Of a DNA stretch of 64,000 bases, positions 33,801 to 43,091 are shown in pieces. Within the stretch, counting starts at the first letter, position 1. Each line of letters opens with the position of its first letter. Location of the stretch: the NCBI GenBank assembly GCA_002077065.1, contig NAJO01000010.1:372001-436000 (forward strand), in the 5' to 3' direction. The position numbers and the translations under genes were made by a program. Source of the stretch: Cryoendolithus antarcticus (lineage: Eukaryota > Ascomycota > Dothideomycetes > Cladosporiales > Cladosporiaceae). The notes under the pieces were generated by a model. It saw only the letters and a program-made list of their open reading frames with translations, had not been told where the DNA came from and did not search any database.

Positions 33801-35205
33801 ATGGCGGCCCAGATGGCGGAGCTTGCTCGTATGCACGTGCGTCCTGAGTTGCGAATGGTGTCGGTGTTGCATGGTACTGCGTTGGTGGGTTCACCAGTGG
33901 CACTGTGTCGACCTTCGGGATGGGTGCCCATGGTGACTTGACGGCCGTTGCAACCGGGCTCTTAGCTTTGAGCGTGGCTTTCTCAGCGCCCGTGCTCGAA
34001 GTCGGCCCACTAGCCGTCTTTGCGATGCCAGGCCTCAGAATGGTCTTTGGCGGCCCAGTCGGTGCAATCTGCTTCGCAATGGACAGCGCTGGCTTGGCAA
34101 TCTCGACAGGCTTCTTGAGAGGTGGCATGGCGAGTTCGGCCTCTTTCTGGACAGGCGTAGCGTCGGCGGGTGTGAGGTTTGTCTTGGTGCCATCCATCCA
34201 CACGACTGTCTCTGGCACCCAGTCATCGTCTTCGTCGTCGATATCTGCCCACTTGTTCTCCTTTCCTTCCCCGTCGGACTGCAGCCTCGTTGCCAGATGT
34301 ATGCCATACTGCTGCTTCAGCTCTTCATCTGTGAACTGCTTTGGTGGCGCAGGTGCTGTTGGCCTGTTTTTATTCCAGACCTTGCTGGCATCAGGTCCAC
34401 TTAGGGTCTCTGAATTCTGGCGAGCTTTCTGTGCGATCAAAGAGGCTCCGGTCTTGGCGATGAGGCGCGGCTTCAACGCGGCTTGTGCAGCGGTGCTGGC
34501 AGGAGCGGCTAGAGGCAGGTCAGTCTCGTATCCATTTGTCTCTGGCACGAAGCGCAGCTTACCTTTCTCGCTCCCCTTTGCAGCTGCCGGCACTGGTGTC
34601 AGGGACTTTGCCAAGAAGCTCTTCGACACGGACACCCTGCTGAAGGTGGTTGCCTTTTTCACGCTCTCTTTGCGCACATGCCTCTTATCATCCTTGGACT
34701 GGTCTGCAGCATCTGCTCGACCGGCTTCTGTGTCCGAATGAACGCTTGGGTCCGCAGATGTGTCGTGCAAGGCTGTATCCTCTGCAGACTCTCCATGAAC
34801 GCCATTTGGCAGCGGATCACTCGCGCTGCCAGTGCTATCCTCCTGCTTGTCTTGTGCAGGCGTCTCGACTATAGCAGTCTCTGCCGGCTGCTCTGCGGCG
34901 TCCCCAGCACTTGGTTCCGCGGCAGGCTGCACAGCATCATCTCCCATATCCTTGCCTCCGAGCGAGCCATTAGGAGCCGCAGCGTCGGAGTTCTGCGACT
35001 TGGTCGAAGCAGTCTCATCTGTGGTTATGGGTGTTGAAACGTGTTGGGTGCCGTTGGCAATCGCTGGAGTGTTGTTGTGGTTCGAAGCAACGTCGGCAAG
35101 CGGAGACGAGCCGCTCGCCGACTCGGTGTTGATTACCACATTGTGGCTAATCTGCTCTGCCATAACAATCTCGCCAACTGAATATGAAGAAAGGTTGTCA
35201 GTCAT
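30892..35205 (-). CDS. Very large low-complexity protein of unknown function
   Basis: A single open frame of 1437 residues; no family recognised. Most of it is Ala/Pro/Ser/Thr-rich and predicted disordered. Islands that look conserved: FTDEELKQQYGIHLATRLQ followed by KWADIDDEDDDWVPETVVW (about 310-355); a highly charged single helix around 640-730 (KLQEKVMKEKKEASAKMREK onward); and a folded C-terminal segment with RNTHYHDMRFGGRVNLLHMG, NMGIEATTRDCAIHLAAYE and GVKTRYNPIFWRN. Two starts are possible: ATG at 35205, or ATG at 35163 (MAEQISHNVVINTES). The sequence just before 35163 (CTGAC ... ATTCAG) looks like a 3' splice site, so 35163 or an upstream exon may be right. An RNA-binding or translation role is only a guess. 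Confidence 0.75.
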   Translation of the reverse strand: MTDNLSSYSVGEIVMAEQISHNVVINTESASGSSPLADVASNHNNTPAIANGTQHVSTPITTDETASTKSQNSDAAAPNGSLGGKDMGDDAVQPAAEPSAGDAAEQPAETAIVETPAQDKQEDSTGSASDPLPNGVHGESAEDTALHDTSADPSVHSDTEAGRADAADQSKDDKRHVRKESVKKATTFSRVSVSKSFLAKSLTPVPAAAKGSEKGKLRFVPETNGYETDLPLAAPASTAAQAALKPRLIAKTGASLIAQKARQNSETLSGPDASKVWNKNRPTAPAPPKQFTDEELKQQYGIHLATRLQSDGEGKENKWADIDDEDDDWVPETVVWMDGTKTNLTPADATPVQKEAELAMPPLKKPVEIAKPALSIAKQIAPTGPPKTILRPGIAKTASGPTSSTGAEKATLKAKSPVATAVKSPWAPIPKVDTVPLVNPPTQYHATPTPFATQDARAYEQAPPSGPPLPEMAPDAFDRTLRTGDGRQRELFNSTNGRFEPAAENRRASRGSDSYTRKPALLQRPSQASGGPAEPSAAFQTRTSSQTDGPPSWARRRGSSVSQASGPPGRRMSTTRSHEPVFAAERRSSTITGQDSATSPKSAKHEPVAPAFAQQNAWSQQMPPPPPAGAPVEVEDAAKLQEKVMKEKKEASAKMREKRMEDDRLAEEARKARLAAKLAELGGAGMSRSEREAAAVAAKAAAEQKTKEAVKPAVKAHTASEKPSSIVDSRAAAATSATQAATTPAALNDIPSKAQSPDESAASAPSAKLPSLTEPANSADQTTRLPANSLLSPALANRALGQQQQSLSQKPAFSSSGDQKQQTFPPSTSDIFTAPWPTAGSGNVWGSSGALGNGTFAPTLSGLPQIPNSMSRPSTSARISPQGLGQYGASPALTQPPGFGDSRSITANTLGARPDHFMAQSRANGASPTPGLGRQQHVPGPIAPPSRAQSNRDQRPDDRAKASGWNSYAVDGPQQYARAAEAAKATVAEAGPPTVLKETFKQTSAPSRLGGKRGVDKVQHLVHDADGSRAVPAPPSTQTQPAATSTASATGLPAGENTVRLPGASAQQPQRAQRQAVSLAPLSESKEQSPPPPEAASHPVNAGDAKHPHVRLPRPAPVVKLPPASPRAGSAVAPPAAAPIRNTTDGRARPLVESDAWKERFNVLFNRATIQTETPPSPPGTPPKANAVAAAAVSSSTRTDLDVATAANATVSLPQPSTKKFHFTVDNSSEVTSKPSIDDMFNEELGFGSRPRTRVPRNTHYHDMRFGGRVNLLHMGTNSKLNMGIEATTRDCAIHLAAYERDGKGCHVNMIGVKTRYNPIFWRNNRSQNVRPGPKSHKGKGPLGPAAAKEGSATSSPASKSANSTPAPGSRKTSFQKAASKEATNTAKPDGVAAGEGSTEAPKERSGGWARAPRGPKRDLRPTGFVLPLQTPAAQQT

Positions 35206-35982
35206 GTGTATCTAGTAGCATATTCGGGGACTGTGCATGACGTGCAGCTAGGCCACGTGAGCTCAGCGTTAGCCGAGAGTACGTGGACGTGATAGGACGT
35301 ACAGCTCAGTTGCTGACGGTAGACTTCCCCGTAGTGATGGTGAATGCTGTAGGGGCGAGCAAGGGTGAAGTACCTATAGGTGTATGTTGACCGGCGCCAC
35401 GCTGGTGGTGATCGGAGTGGAGCGCGGCGGAAGTGAACTGCAGAGACACGTTCGCGGAGGAGGGCGCGTACTAACGCGGATCTGTATCCGTGGAAGAGGT
35501 ACGCTTCGGGTACCCCGTGGGTATGAGGAGGGGGGAGATGAGGGTGTTTGATGTGAGGGATGGAGTGATGTCGTCGGCATCAAAGGAGCGTGGTACGTGT
35601 GGCTGAGGTCCGAGTCACGCGCCCGTGCCAAGACAAATCGGAGGCGACCGCGGTATGAGCAAGAGCTCTCATAACCACATGCACTCATTGTGAGAAGAAT
35701 AGACAGCCGTAGAGCAATAGAGTACAGTATTCCTGGACGCGATTGCTGCACAGGTACGGAGAGTCAAATCTCCAGTGATGGAACTGCTCAACAGCGTCCT
35801 TGCGACGTCTCAGGGTCGAGTTTGCATGTGCATCTTTGGTAGACGTAGGCTCGCGAGTAGAGACGATGAGTGATGGGAGTGATTGTGGTGATGTGAGTGA
35901 TGTGAGTTTGTAACGCCTCGATGACTAGTATGTACAGCTACTCGGCACTCTTCTCCAGCTCCACACAACGTACACCCTCCGC
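35206..35982. other. Intergenic region upstream of the 1437-residue gene
   Basis: 777 bp holding the presumed promoter of the minus-strand 1437-residue gene and the ATP17 3' UTR. A palindromic CACGTG lies at 35254-35259, about 50 bp before the first possible ATG. A 5' non-coding exon is possible. Confidence 0.4.
35929..35936 (-). promoter_or_regulatory. Pumilio-type RNA element (UGUACAUA) in ATP17 3' UTR
   Basis: On the minus strand the bases read TGTACATA, 46 nt after the ATP17 stop codon. It fits the Puf3-type core UGUANAUA. Function is inferred from the match and from the same core after the other two mitochondrial genes of the window. Confidence 0.5.
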
Positions 35983-36566
35983 TCAGTGAGCGTTGTTCTT
36001 GTGGTGTCCTGCTCAACATTAGCTATATCCACGGAGACCCCACTCCCGCTAGGCTACTCACGGAGATGGAAGTAGTAGTTGTTCGCGTATCCGAGCACGA
36101 GAATGCCACCAATAACATGCACAAGGGCTGCGAGTGTCGTTAGTCCCTGTGTCCACAATTCACTCCCATCACTGCAGTCTACTCACGCATCGCCCTCGTG
36201 TTCTTGCCGTTCATGTACCGTGCCTGATATCGCTCAATGAGGCCCTTGGGTTGTGGTGCGGGTGCGGCTCCTCTTGGGAGCTTCTCGTAGAAGGAGACGA
36301 CTCTTTGCATGCGCGCTGCGTCTGCTGCGCCGCCGATGGCCTGTGGACAGCTGTTGTTAGTCTCATCGTCCTGGGCACGTGTCTGGTATCACATCCAGGT
36401 GGCATGGCGCGCAGTCCGGGCGTGTACGGGATGTTGAGAGGTGTTCTGGGGGGTTCGCGATGGCTGGACTTACCGAGGGGGATGCGATCTAGGAATTTGT
36501 GTCAGCGCTGTTTGACATACTCCTGTGTTTTAGCTATACCTTCGGGGGGATCAGAGTGGACACCAT
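35983..36566 (-). CDS. ATP17: Mitochondrial F1Fo ATP synthase subunit f
   Basis: Small membrane-sector subunit of ATP synthase in the inner mitochondrial membrane. Five exons: 36566-36540 (27 nt), 36488-36474 (15-nt micro-exon), 36340-36187, 36127-36062 and 36008-35983. All four introns (51, 133, 59 and 53 bp) are GT-AG with consistent phase; the 95-residue product is too split to show as one frame. Family blocks: STLIPPKIASPSAIGGA spanning three exons, RVVSFYEKLPRGAAPAP, GLIERYQARYMNGKN, the membrane segment LVHVIGGILVLGYANNYYF and the tail HHKNNAH. Homologues usually have a few more residues before STLIPPK, and a CTAAC...CGCAG acceptor precedes the ATG, so a further 5' exon is possible. Confidence 0.88.
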
Positions 36567-36748
36567 AGCTGCGGATGTTGATCGGGTACAGGTTAGGTCT
36601 GGATGCCGGCGCGGATGAGAGGTTGCGACTTCAATGTCTCGAAGCTTGGCGGGAAGACTGGTGGTCTGTGCACATCGAGACGCCTTCACGATAGCGAGCA
36701 CCGGAAGGTGAGCTAGCACGATTACTTCCAACGCTTCTCACCGCAAAC
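36567..36748. promoter_or_regulatory. Shared divergent promoter of ATP17 and the complex I 21 kDa subunit
   Basis: Only 182 bp separate the two ATGs of these head-to-head respiratory-chain genes. No CCAAT box or TATA box was seen. Possible joint regulation is inference from the arrangement. Confidence 0.55.
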
Positions 36749-37537
36749 ATGGCTTCAGTACAGCGCTTCGCAGCTTCCACACTGCGGGTATCGACTCGGC
36801 CGGCCATCACACGACGAGTATTAGCCGCCAGCACCATCGCAAGTCGCAGCGTGTCAGATGCCTCGCCGGGCGACCGAGGAACATCCTCGACCTCAGCTGC
36901 GCCAGGAGCACGGCCTGGATCTTCGGCAATGATACGACAAGAAGGCGCATCAGAAGGGCAGCCCAGACATGCACCAGACTACGATGCAGTGGTGGACTAC
37001 AGGACATCGTGAGTAGTCGAGAGGACTGAGATCCCAGACACGACGCTCATACAACGCCTAGCAACTTCTCCCCAGTTCCCATGCGCGTGATGGACGGCTC
37101 CGAGCCCGGCCTCGACACCCCCGCCGCAGTCCTCTCCGGTGCACCCACAGAGCTCCAAGCCAGGACAGTCCGGTACGCCTCCATCCAGACCTCACTTACA
37201 CTCCACCCCACATACTAACGATCCCAGCATCTACCAACCCGCCAAAACCGCCACGCAATCCGGCTCCTGGCATGGCCACCACTGGCGCATGGATTGGGAC
37301 GTCATGTCCAAAGGCCACCGCTGGGAGAACCCGCTCATGGGCTGGCAATCCTCCGCAGACGCCATGCAGGGAACGCGGCTAAGTTTCAATTCGAGAGAAG
37401 ACGCGATTAATTTCGCGAACAAGCAGGGCTATGAGTACTTTGTGCAGGAGCCGAATGAGCGGAAGTTCGTGCCCAAGGCGTATGCGAATCAGTTTCTGCA
37501 TGATGCGGGGAGGTTGAAGCAGGTGAGGACGAAGTAG
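36749..37537 (+). CDS. nuo-21: NADH:ubiquinone oxidoreductase 21 kDa subunit (NDUFS4/NUO-21 type)
   Basis: Accessory subunit of mitochondrial complex I on the peripheral arm. Three exons: 36749-37008, 37062-37172 and 37228-37537; introns of 53 and 55 bp, both phase 2, the second with an ACTAAC branch site. The product has 226 residues. The N-terminus is a classic mitochondrial presequence: Arg/Ser/Ala-rich and lacking acids (RFAASTLRVSTRPAITRR). The conserved NDUFS4 core begins at ARTVRIYQPAKTATQSG (joined by the second splice) and continues HHWRMDWDVMSKGHRWENPL, MGWQSSADAMQGTRLSF, REDAINFANKQGYEYFVQEP. Length and motifs fit fungal orthologues. Confidence 0.95.
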
Positions 37538-38008
37538 AGAGGAGAAATGTTAGTGTCGAATGCGGAGTAGCTCCGGCGAGTGCGCAGTGTACATATGGAT
37601 CAAAGGCACTTTCACGACATTGAGGCGTTACACATGCCTGTGTGCAGCTTCTCTCTTTCAACCTTATGGTGAAGTATGCACGGTATGCACGGCTCCGTCG
37701 CACGCCCTTTCCAATACATCTTTCGTCTTGTTCGAGTCTTAAGCAGTCTGCAGCAATGCTCCCTAGTGGAGAGCTCACGGGTGTACTAAGTAATAAAAGG
37801 GATTCGTGACCATCTTATACTTTCCCATTCACTACATCTAGATCTGATATAAGCCATGTTGAATGACCACCCGTCCAGAATATCAGTGAATACTGTGTCC
37901 AGCGTCTCCACTCACCCGCAACAAAGAAAGATCAATCACATCGTCAATCCCACTACTGACTCGACCTCTCAAGGCATCACCTAGAGCTTCAGCTCCGCGA
38001 CATAATGC
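37538..38008. other. Intergenic region between convergent genes
   Basis: 471 bp between the NUO-21 and GNAT stops, holding two 3' UTRs. Apart from the Pumilio-type site, nothing recognised. Confidence 0.4.
37588..37595 (+). promoter_or_regulatory. Pumilio-type RNA element (UGUACAUA) in the NUO-21 3' UTR
   Basis: TGTACATA begins 50 nt after the stop codon at 37537. It matches the UGUANAUA core bound by Puf3-type Pumilio proteins. The same 8-mer is present after ATP17, its head-to-head neighbour. Confidence 0.5.
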
Positions 38009-38910
38009 CTACACACCTCCCATGACCTTCTCGTCCACCCTCGGCTGCCTGACCATGATATCCAACTCCACATGCTTCTTCGCCCTCTGCAGGTAGATAT
38101 TCTTCTGCAGCTCAAATCCCATCTTCCCGTATATGATCCGATTGACAGCATGACTGCTCTCCAGGTAACACACCCTTCCTTCCGCATCAGCCTGTCTCGA
38201 AACATGTTCGATGACCTTCCTCGCGTACCCTTTGCCGCGGCCAGTGGAGCGAGTGCCGATGTAGACGAGGTACCAGGAGTCGTCGTTCACTTCCGGACCG
38301 AGGACTTGGAGCTTGGTGTCGTTCAGCAGGGGCAGGAACTCGGAGAAGAAGCGCGTTTTGCCTTCAGGGGAGAGCTGGTAGTTCAGACGCCACATGCCGG
38401 AGCGGAGGAGGGTGAGCGTGTCGTCCATGTTCTCGCCGGGAGGCATCCTGTCCGCAAGTCTCGTCAGCACCAAAGCTTGCCCTTCATCCTTGTTCTCGAA
38501 GACGAATGTACTTACCAGCAAGCAACACAATCATAATTCGGCCCAGAGCTCAGCACCAACCCCTTCAGCAAATGGGCATAAGCGATGTACTCGAAAATCT
38601 TGACATGCAGCTCCCACTTCTGCTCCCTAGTCCAGTGCTGACGATCCGGCGTATCGAGAAAATACCACGAACTCTCGTCCTCTCTGAAAGCCTCCGCCAG
38701 CGTTTCCGCAGCTTGCTTATACTCCTCCAGCTTGAGAACCCTCACACTTTCACCCGCTGAGTTCGCAACCGCTTTGTCCACAGCTTCGCGAGCAGCAGTG
38801 CTCGGCACCTTGATGTCCACGATTGGATGGGACGGGTTCAAGGGATGCTTTGAGCTGCTGCCGGCGAGCGTGACGGTGCTGGCGCCGATCGACTGAGCGG
38901 TTTGCGCCAT
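38009..38910 (-). CDS. GNAT-family N-acetyltransferase
   Basis: Two exons, 38910-38516 and 38447-38009, with a 68-bp phase-2 intron, giving 277 residues. The splice joins SSGPNYDCVACW to MPPGENMDDTLTLLRSG. The acetyl-CoA site is visible as YLVYIGTRSTGRGKGYARKV, i.e. the GNAT motif A R/QxxGxG/A (GRGKGYA), followed by HVSRQADAEGRVCYLESS and YGKMGFEL of motif B. The type resembles fungal GNATs that act on small molecules, but the acceptor substrate is unknown. Start is the first ATG (MAQTAQSIGASTVTL). Confidence 0.88.
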
Positions 38911-39937
38911 GATTGCGGATTACTTAACGTCGAGTCGAAATACGGACGTTTACTCAGCGGGATGAAGGTGCGGCCTTGTTTGCGGATGTTGCAGGAATCC
39001 GACATCGACGTGCGTGCTATGCTGGGTGGGTATGGGGTGTTGGGGGAGGGTGTCATGCAGCAGATTGGGATGTATTATTCTAATTGTGTAGTTCAGGAAG
39101 ACTTGAAGCTGTTGCGGTAGTGAAGGTAGTCTGACAGCAAAGACGGAATTGGTGGTAGCTGGAGAACAGACAAACCTACGAGAGCTGCTTACAGGTGAGG
39201 TCTTGATATACCTACGTCCGGGTGATCAAAATGATTGGGAAGCCGAACGAACGCTGATCCCACGTTTGACCAGCCAGAGCTGCAGGGTCGTATCGGCCAG
39301 ACCCGCAGGAAGATAGGCGGAGTTGGGGCGTTGTGCGGATCTAGTGGCGTGGAATGTAGGATCTTCGGGGCTAGAACAGACCAGACGATCCGATCATATC
39401 GCTGCGATGCTGTGAATAGGGAGTCGATGAGCTGCCACGCGTGCCACGATCGCTGCACGACATGGCGTGCAACATACATGACTTCGTGTGTCTTGGATTG
39501 TAAGTGGAAGGTGACGTTGCTTGGGCCCGGTCGAACTCGGCATTTGTTCCGTACCGTACCGGCTGTGCATGCTCGATTTGGACTACTGCAGCTTGCCATA
39601 TCCGACGCAAGAGGTGTAGCGGAGCTCAACTAGAGAAGACGTCTCATCATCAACGAGTCGTATCAGCTATAGAGATGCAATCCGGCGATCCTGTATGCTC
39701 ATAATACCACCAGTCCGATCACTGCGTGTGGACGCCTCCACAGCTGTTGTGGACCACCGCAGCGTGGGATGGTGATCATCAGCTCAAGCTATCGCAGCAC
39801 AGTGATGTTGTTATACACGCCGACTCTGATCGGCAGAGTCTGGGCTATCTCTATGGATTAGTCACTACCTCATCTCATGTAACGCCAGCACGTCGCTATG
39901 CCGTGCCTTCTACTCATGCAGCTCCCGTACATCTTCC
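38911..39937. other. Intergenic region upstream of the GNAT gene
   Basis: 1027 bp between the GNAT start and the RPN1 stop. Frames on both strands (e.g. 39189-39629) lack family likeness and look like chance. No RNA gene or repeat recognised. Confidence 0.4.
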
Positions 39938-42738
39938 TCATGTAGCCTCCCAGTCAGGGTTCTGTTCGTGTATTGTCAGTAAAGCAGTCCATCAGGTATT
40001 ACGAAGAGTTCACTCACCTTCCGCAGTATACAGATCCCCTCCATCACGTTACTCAAACACAGCCACTCCTCGTCCTCCAGCTCAGCTCGCTCGCCGTATC
40101 CGAGCAGCACAGGCGTGCTCTGTGTTTGCCAGCCAGTGATCGTCTTCGGTCGACCTGCTTGTCCCACAACATCCACCGCCTGACCCACTCGCACATTCAC
40201 TTGCAGCGGCTTCAGCTCCTCGTCGAGTGTGATCAGGAAGCGAGGATGCATGGCAGTGACAAGCACGTAGAGCAGGTAGTGATGGTCTCCGAGAACGAAC
40301 TGCCGTGGGTCATCGATGAGTGACAGTGTGACAGTGAGTAGTCCAGCGGTTGCCACACGCGACAGTACCGTGCGGTCGGTGTGGAAGGGGTTGATGCTTA
40401 GTGTGCCCTTGCCCATGTGAAGCAGACCTTGTGCAATCCGCACCATAAAGAGCGCATTCGCATCTCTGTGGTAGTAGCTGGCGAGCTGTCGCAATAGCTG
40501 TGCGAGACGTGCGTTGTTCGTGCCGGCGCCGAGCATGCCCATGGCGAAGATCGAGTTGATGGCGACATCAATGTCATTGTCGTGGGTGTATCGTGAGAGT
40601 GTGTCGTAGACTTTCATTTGCGGGTTCGAGGGCGAAATCAAGCCCATGGCAAGTGGCACAGCTTTCCGGATGTTCGCCTCGCCGTAGTGCATGAGATGAC
40701 CGAACTGTCGCAGCACCATCTCTTGGCCGACGTCCTCACCCATGGCCACGAGTGACAAGCCGAGCACAGCATACGATTGCACGAGCTGGTCCCCCGAGAC
40801 GTCCTTCTTCGGCTCGTCTGGCTTGTCCTTGTCCTCCTCGGAATCATCTTGCTCCTCGATGTGCTCGTTGCAAATGTGGAGCAATTGTTGGAGCTTGAGT
40901 ACCGCACCCGTGCCCGCCCACGCACAGATATCGGCCAGCACAGATGCAGGCTTCGACATGGGGTGGTCGATGACTTTGAGGGTCTCCAACACGACGTCCA
41001 CTTCTTCTTGTTGACCGAAGAACAAGAGCGCGAGCCCGAGGGTCATGAAACGAGTCCACTTGTCCTTGAGCTGGCTCGTTCGCTCCTCGTCCAGGAAAGT
41101 CTGAATGATGGCTTCGGACACATCAGATTGCGCACTGCCAACGAAGATCAAACCAAGCGATAGTGCAGCCATGGCTGAGATCTGCATGTCGTGCGATGTG
41201 TCGGAAACATACGGAAGCAGCAGCTCGAGTAAGTCCTCCTTGTTCGAACCAGCATACGCAAGGCCCAGACCGAGTATGCTCGCAACTTTGACAGCTATAC
41301 TCTTGTCATCGAGATCACCAAGCAACGCCATTGCTGGGTCCCCATCCACCCTCACACCACTGTTGATGATGCCGTTTGCAAGTGCAGCACCCGCTTTGAC
41401 TTGATCCTGCTCCACATATGTGAACGCATCGATCTTGTCAAGACCCATGTCCATATCCCACAACATCAGCATGCCGGCTGATGCGGCTGTCGAAGTCATA
41501 CCATCCTCTTTGACTTTCCAGATCCAGCTCTGCTTCACACCTTCCTGCAACATGAGCTTGTCCGGACCGAAGCCGGCGTTCACAAAGGCGTTCACGAAAG
41601 CTGAGGCAAGGTTGTGTTTAGCAGAATCAGTGTTGGTCAAGCCGGCTGTTCTGGATGATTCGAGATGTGATTTGTAGATGTCTTCGGGCACTTTAGGATC
41701 GAGGATGTTAAGCTCCTTGGCGAGCGCTTTGAAGTGTTCGGGTAGCTTGGTGTTATTGAGGCACTCTTGAATCTCCGAGTCCTCGGCATCTTCACCCTCG
41801 AGCTCCAGTGGTATCCGTTGCCGTGCCAAGATAAAGGCGAGCTGGCACTTCAACGCCTTGTCCTTGGTGGATGTGAAGTCCGCCTTGATCAGCTCCATGT
41901 CGTTCAGCCGAATAGCAAGTGACATGGCTTTGGTGAGCTGCTTGTGCTTGACGTAGATGTCGTGTGCTGTCCGTACGAAGCGGTCGTTATCAGGGTATGT
42001 GAGTAGCGGCACCATCGAGACCATATACAAGCAGACACGCGGATACGTGTTTTCGTCCACGAAGTCAGCGATCTTCTCGATCATCTCCAGCTCCGAGAGT
42101 ATGTCCACTGCGTCGGCTTCTGCGTTGTGTGACAGGAAGAATGGCACGAGTGTGAGGGTGAGCTCTGTCAGGTCACCCGTGTCCTTGTCCTCCTCTAACC
42201 TTTTCAAGTATACCGCGCCGATCTCCAATGCCAGATGCCGCATGTACTCGTGACCCCATGACCCGAAGTCCTTGCCAGGAGCCACCAGACGGTACTTCAG
42301 TGTGTCCTGTCGGTCCTCGTCCGAGTAAGTCATGCCCAGCACTGATAAAGTGTCTGCAAGCGAGTCTCTCTCGGCGCCTTGCGGCCATCGGTCGAATGCC
42401 TCACACAGCTTCTCGTAGTGAGGTCGCAGGAACTTGAGCGGCTTCGGCACGGCTGTCATGGACGATGTGCTGGTCTTGATGCTATCCTTGATGGCCTCCA
42501 ATGCGGGTGTGTATAGCGACTTGTCATCCTCGGTGAGTCGTTCCACCAACATATCCAGCTCATCCTTCAGCTTCTGGTCCTCCTCACTAAGCTCCTCCGG
42601 TGCGAGCTCGACAATGTCGTCTTTCTTGCCATCCTTGCCGTTGACTGCAGTCTGTTTCGAGCCGTTCACGTGCTTTGCATCGTCGACCTTGCCCTTGCCC
42701 TTGTCCTCGGGCTTGCTCTTCTCCTCCTCCTTCGCCAT
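39938..42738 (-). CDS. RPN1: 26S proteasome regulatory subunit Rpn1
   Basis: Rpn1 is the large base subunit of the 19S regulatory particle; it docks ubiquitin-like shuttle factors and the deubiquitinase Ubp6. Exons 42738-40018 and 39961-39938, with a 56-bp phase-0 intron (39962-40017), give 914 residues. The last exon adds only NPDWEAT, replacing a read-through tail. The N-terminus (MAKEEEKSKPEDKGKGK) is charged. A conserved block contains LRPHYEKLCEAFDRWPQG. The proteasome/cyclosome repeats are seen as LGLGLAYAGSNKEDLLELL, MAALSLGLIFVGSAQSDV and AVLGLSLVAMGEDVGQEM. The C-terminal domain ends ICILRK just before the splice. Divergent from RIO2. Confidence 0.96.
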
Positions 42739-43091
42739 GTCTAGCACTTCCTGCTCTACCGGAGATGGCTCTGATGGTCTCGTGCTCCGCTGAAGCGTCT
42801 ATGAGCCGAATGAAGACTTTGGCGGCGGGAATGCGGCGGAGGACAAGTTCGTCGTGAATGTGGTGATGGATCAAGTGGAAGTGAAGCACTCAAATTGGGA
42901 AGATAGAGTAGATGTTGGTGCTGTAGTAGACAGCGCGTCGTTTGTCGCCTTGCAACATTTAAGCTCATACTAGCGCAATTTGACGACTCTCTCACATGCA
43001 AAGTGCATCTACAATTTTTGTAGGCTTTACTATACATCATCGAGACCCCACTGACGGATCTAAGAGGACACCCGACAGTCTTTTCGCGATC
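42739..43091. promoter_or_regulatory. Divergent promoter region of RPN1 and RIO2
   Basis: 353 bp between the two ATGs. No exact proteasome-associated PACE element (GGTGGCAAA) was found on either strand. Nothing else specific recognised. Confidence 0.4.

Noticed and set aside
39189..39629. 146-residue minus-strand frame between GNAT and RPN1
   Set aside because: No family likeness, uneven composition, and an equally long frame on the opposite strand; looks like chance.
42900..42960. TTTGTCGCC near 42940 as a proteasome PACE/Rpn4 element for RPN1
   Set aside because: Two mismatches to the yeast element, and Rpn4 control is not established for filamentous ascomycetes.
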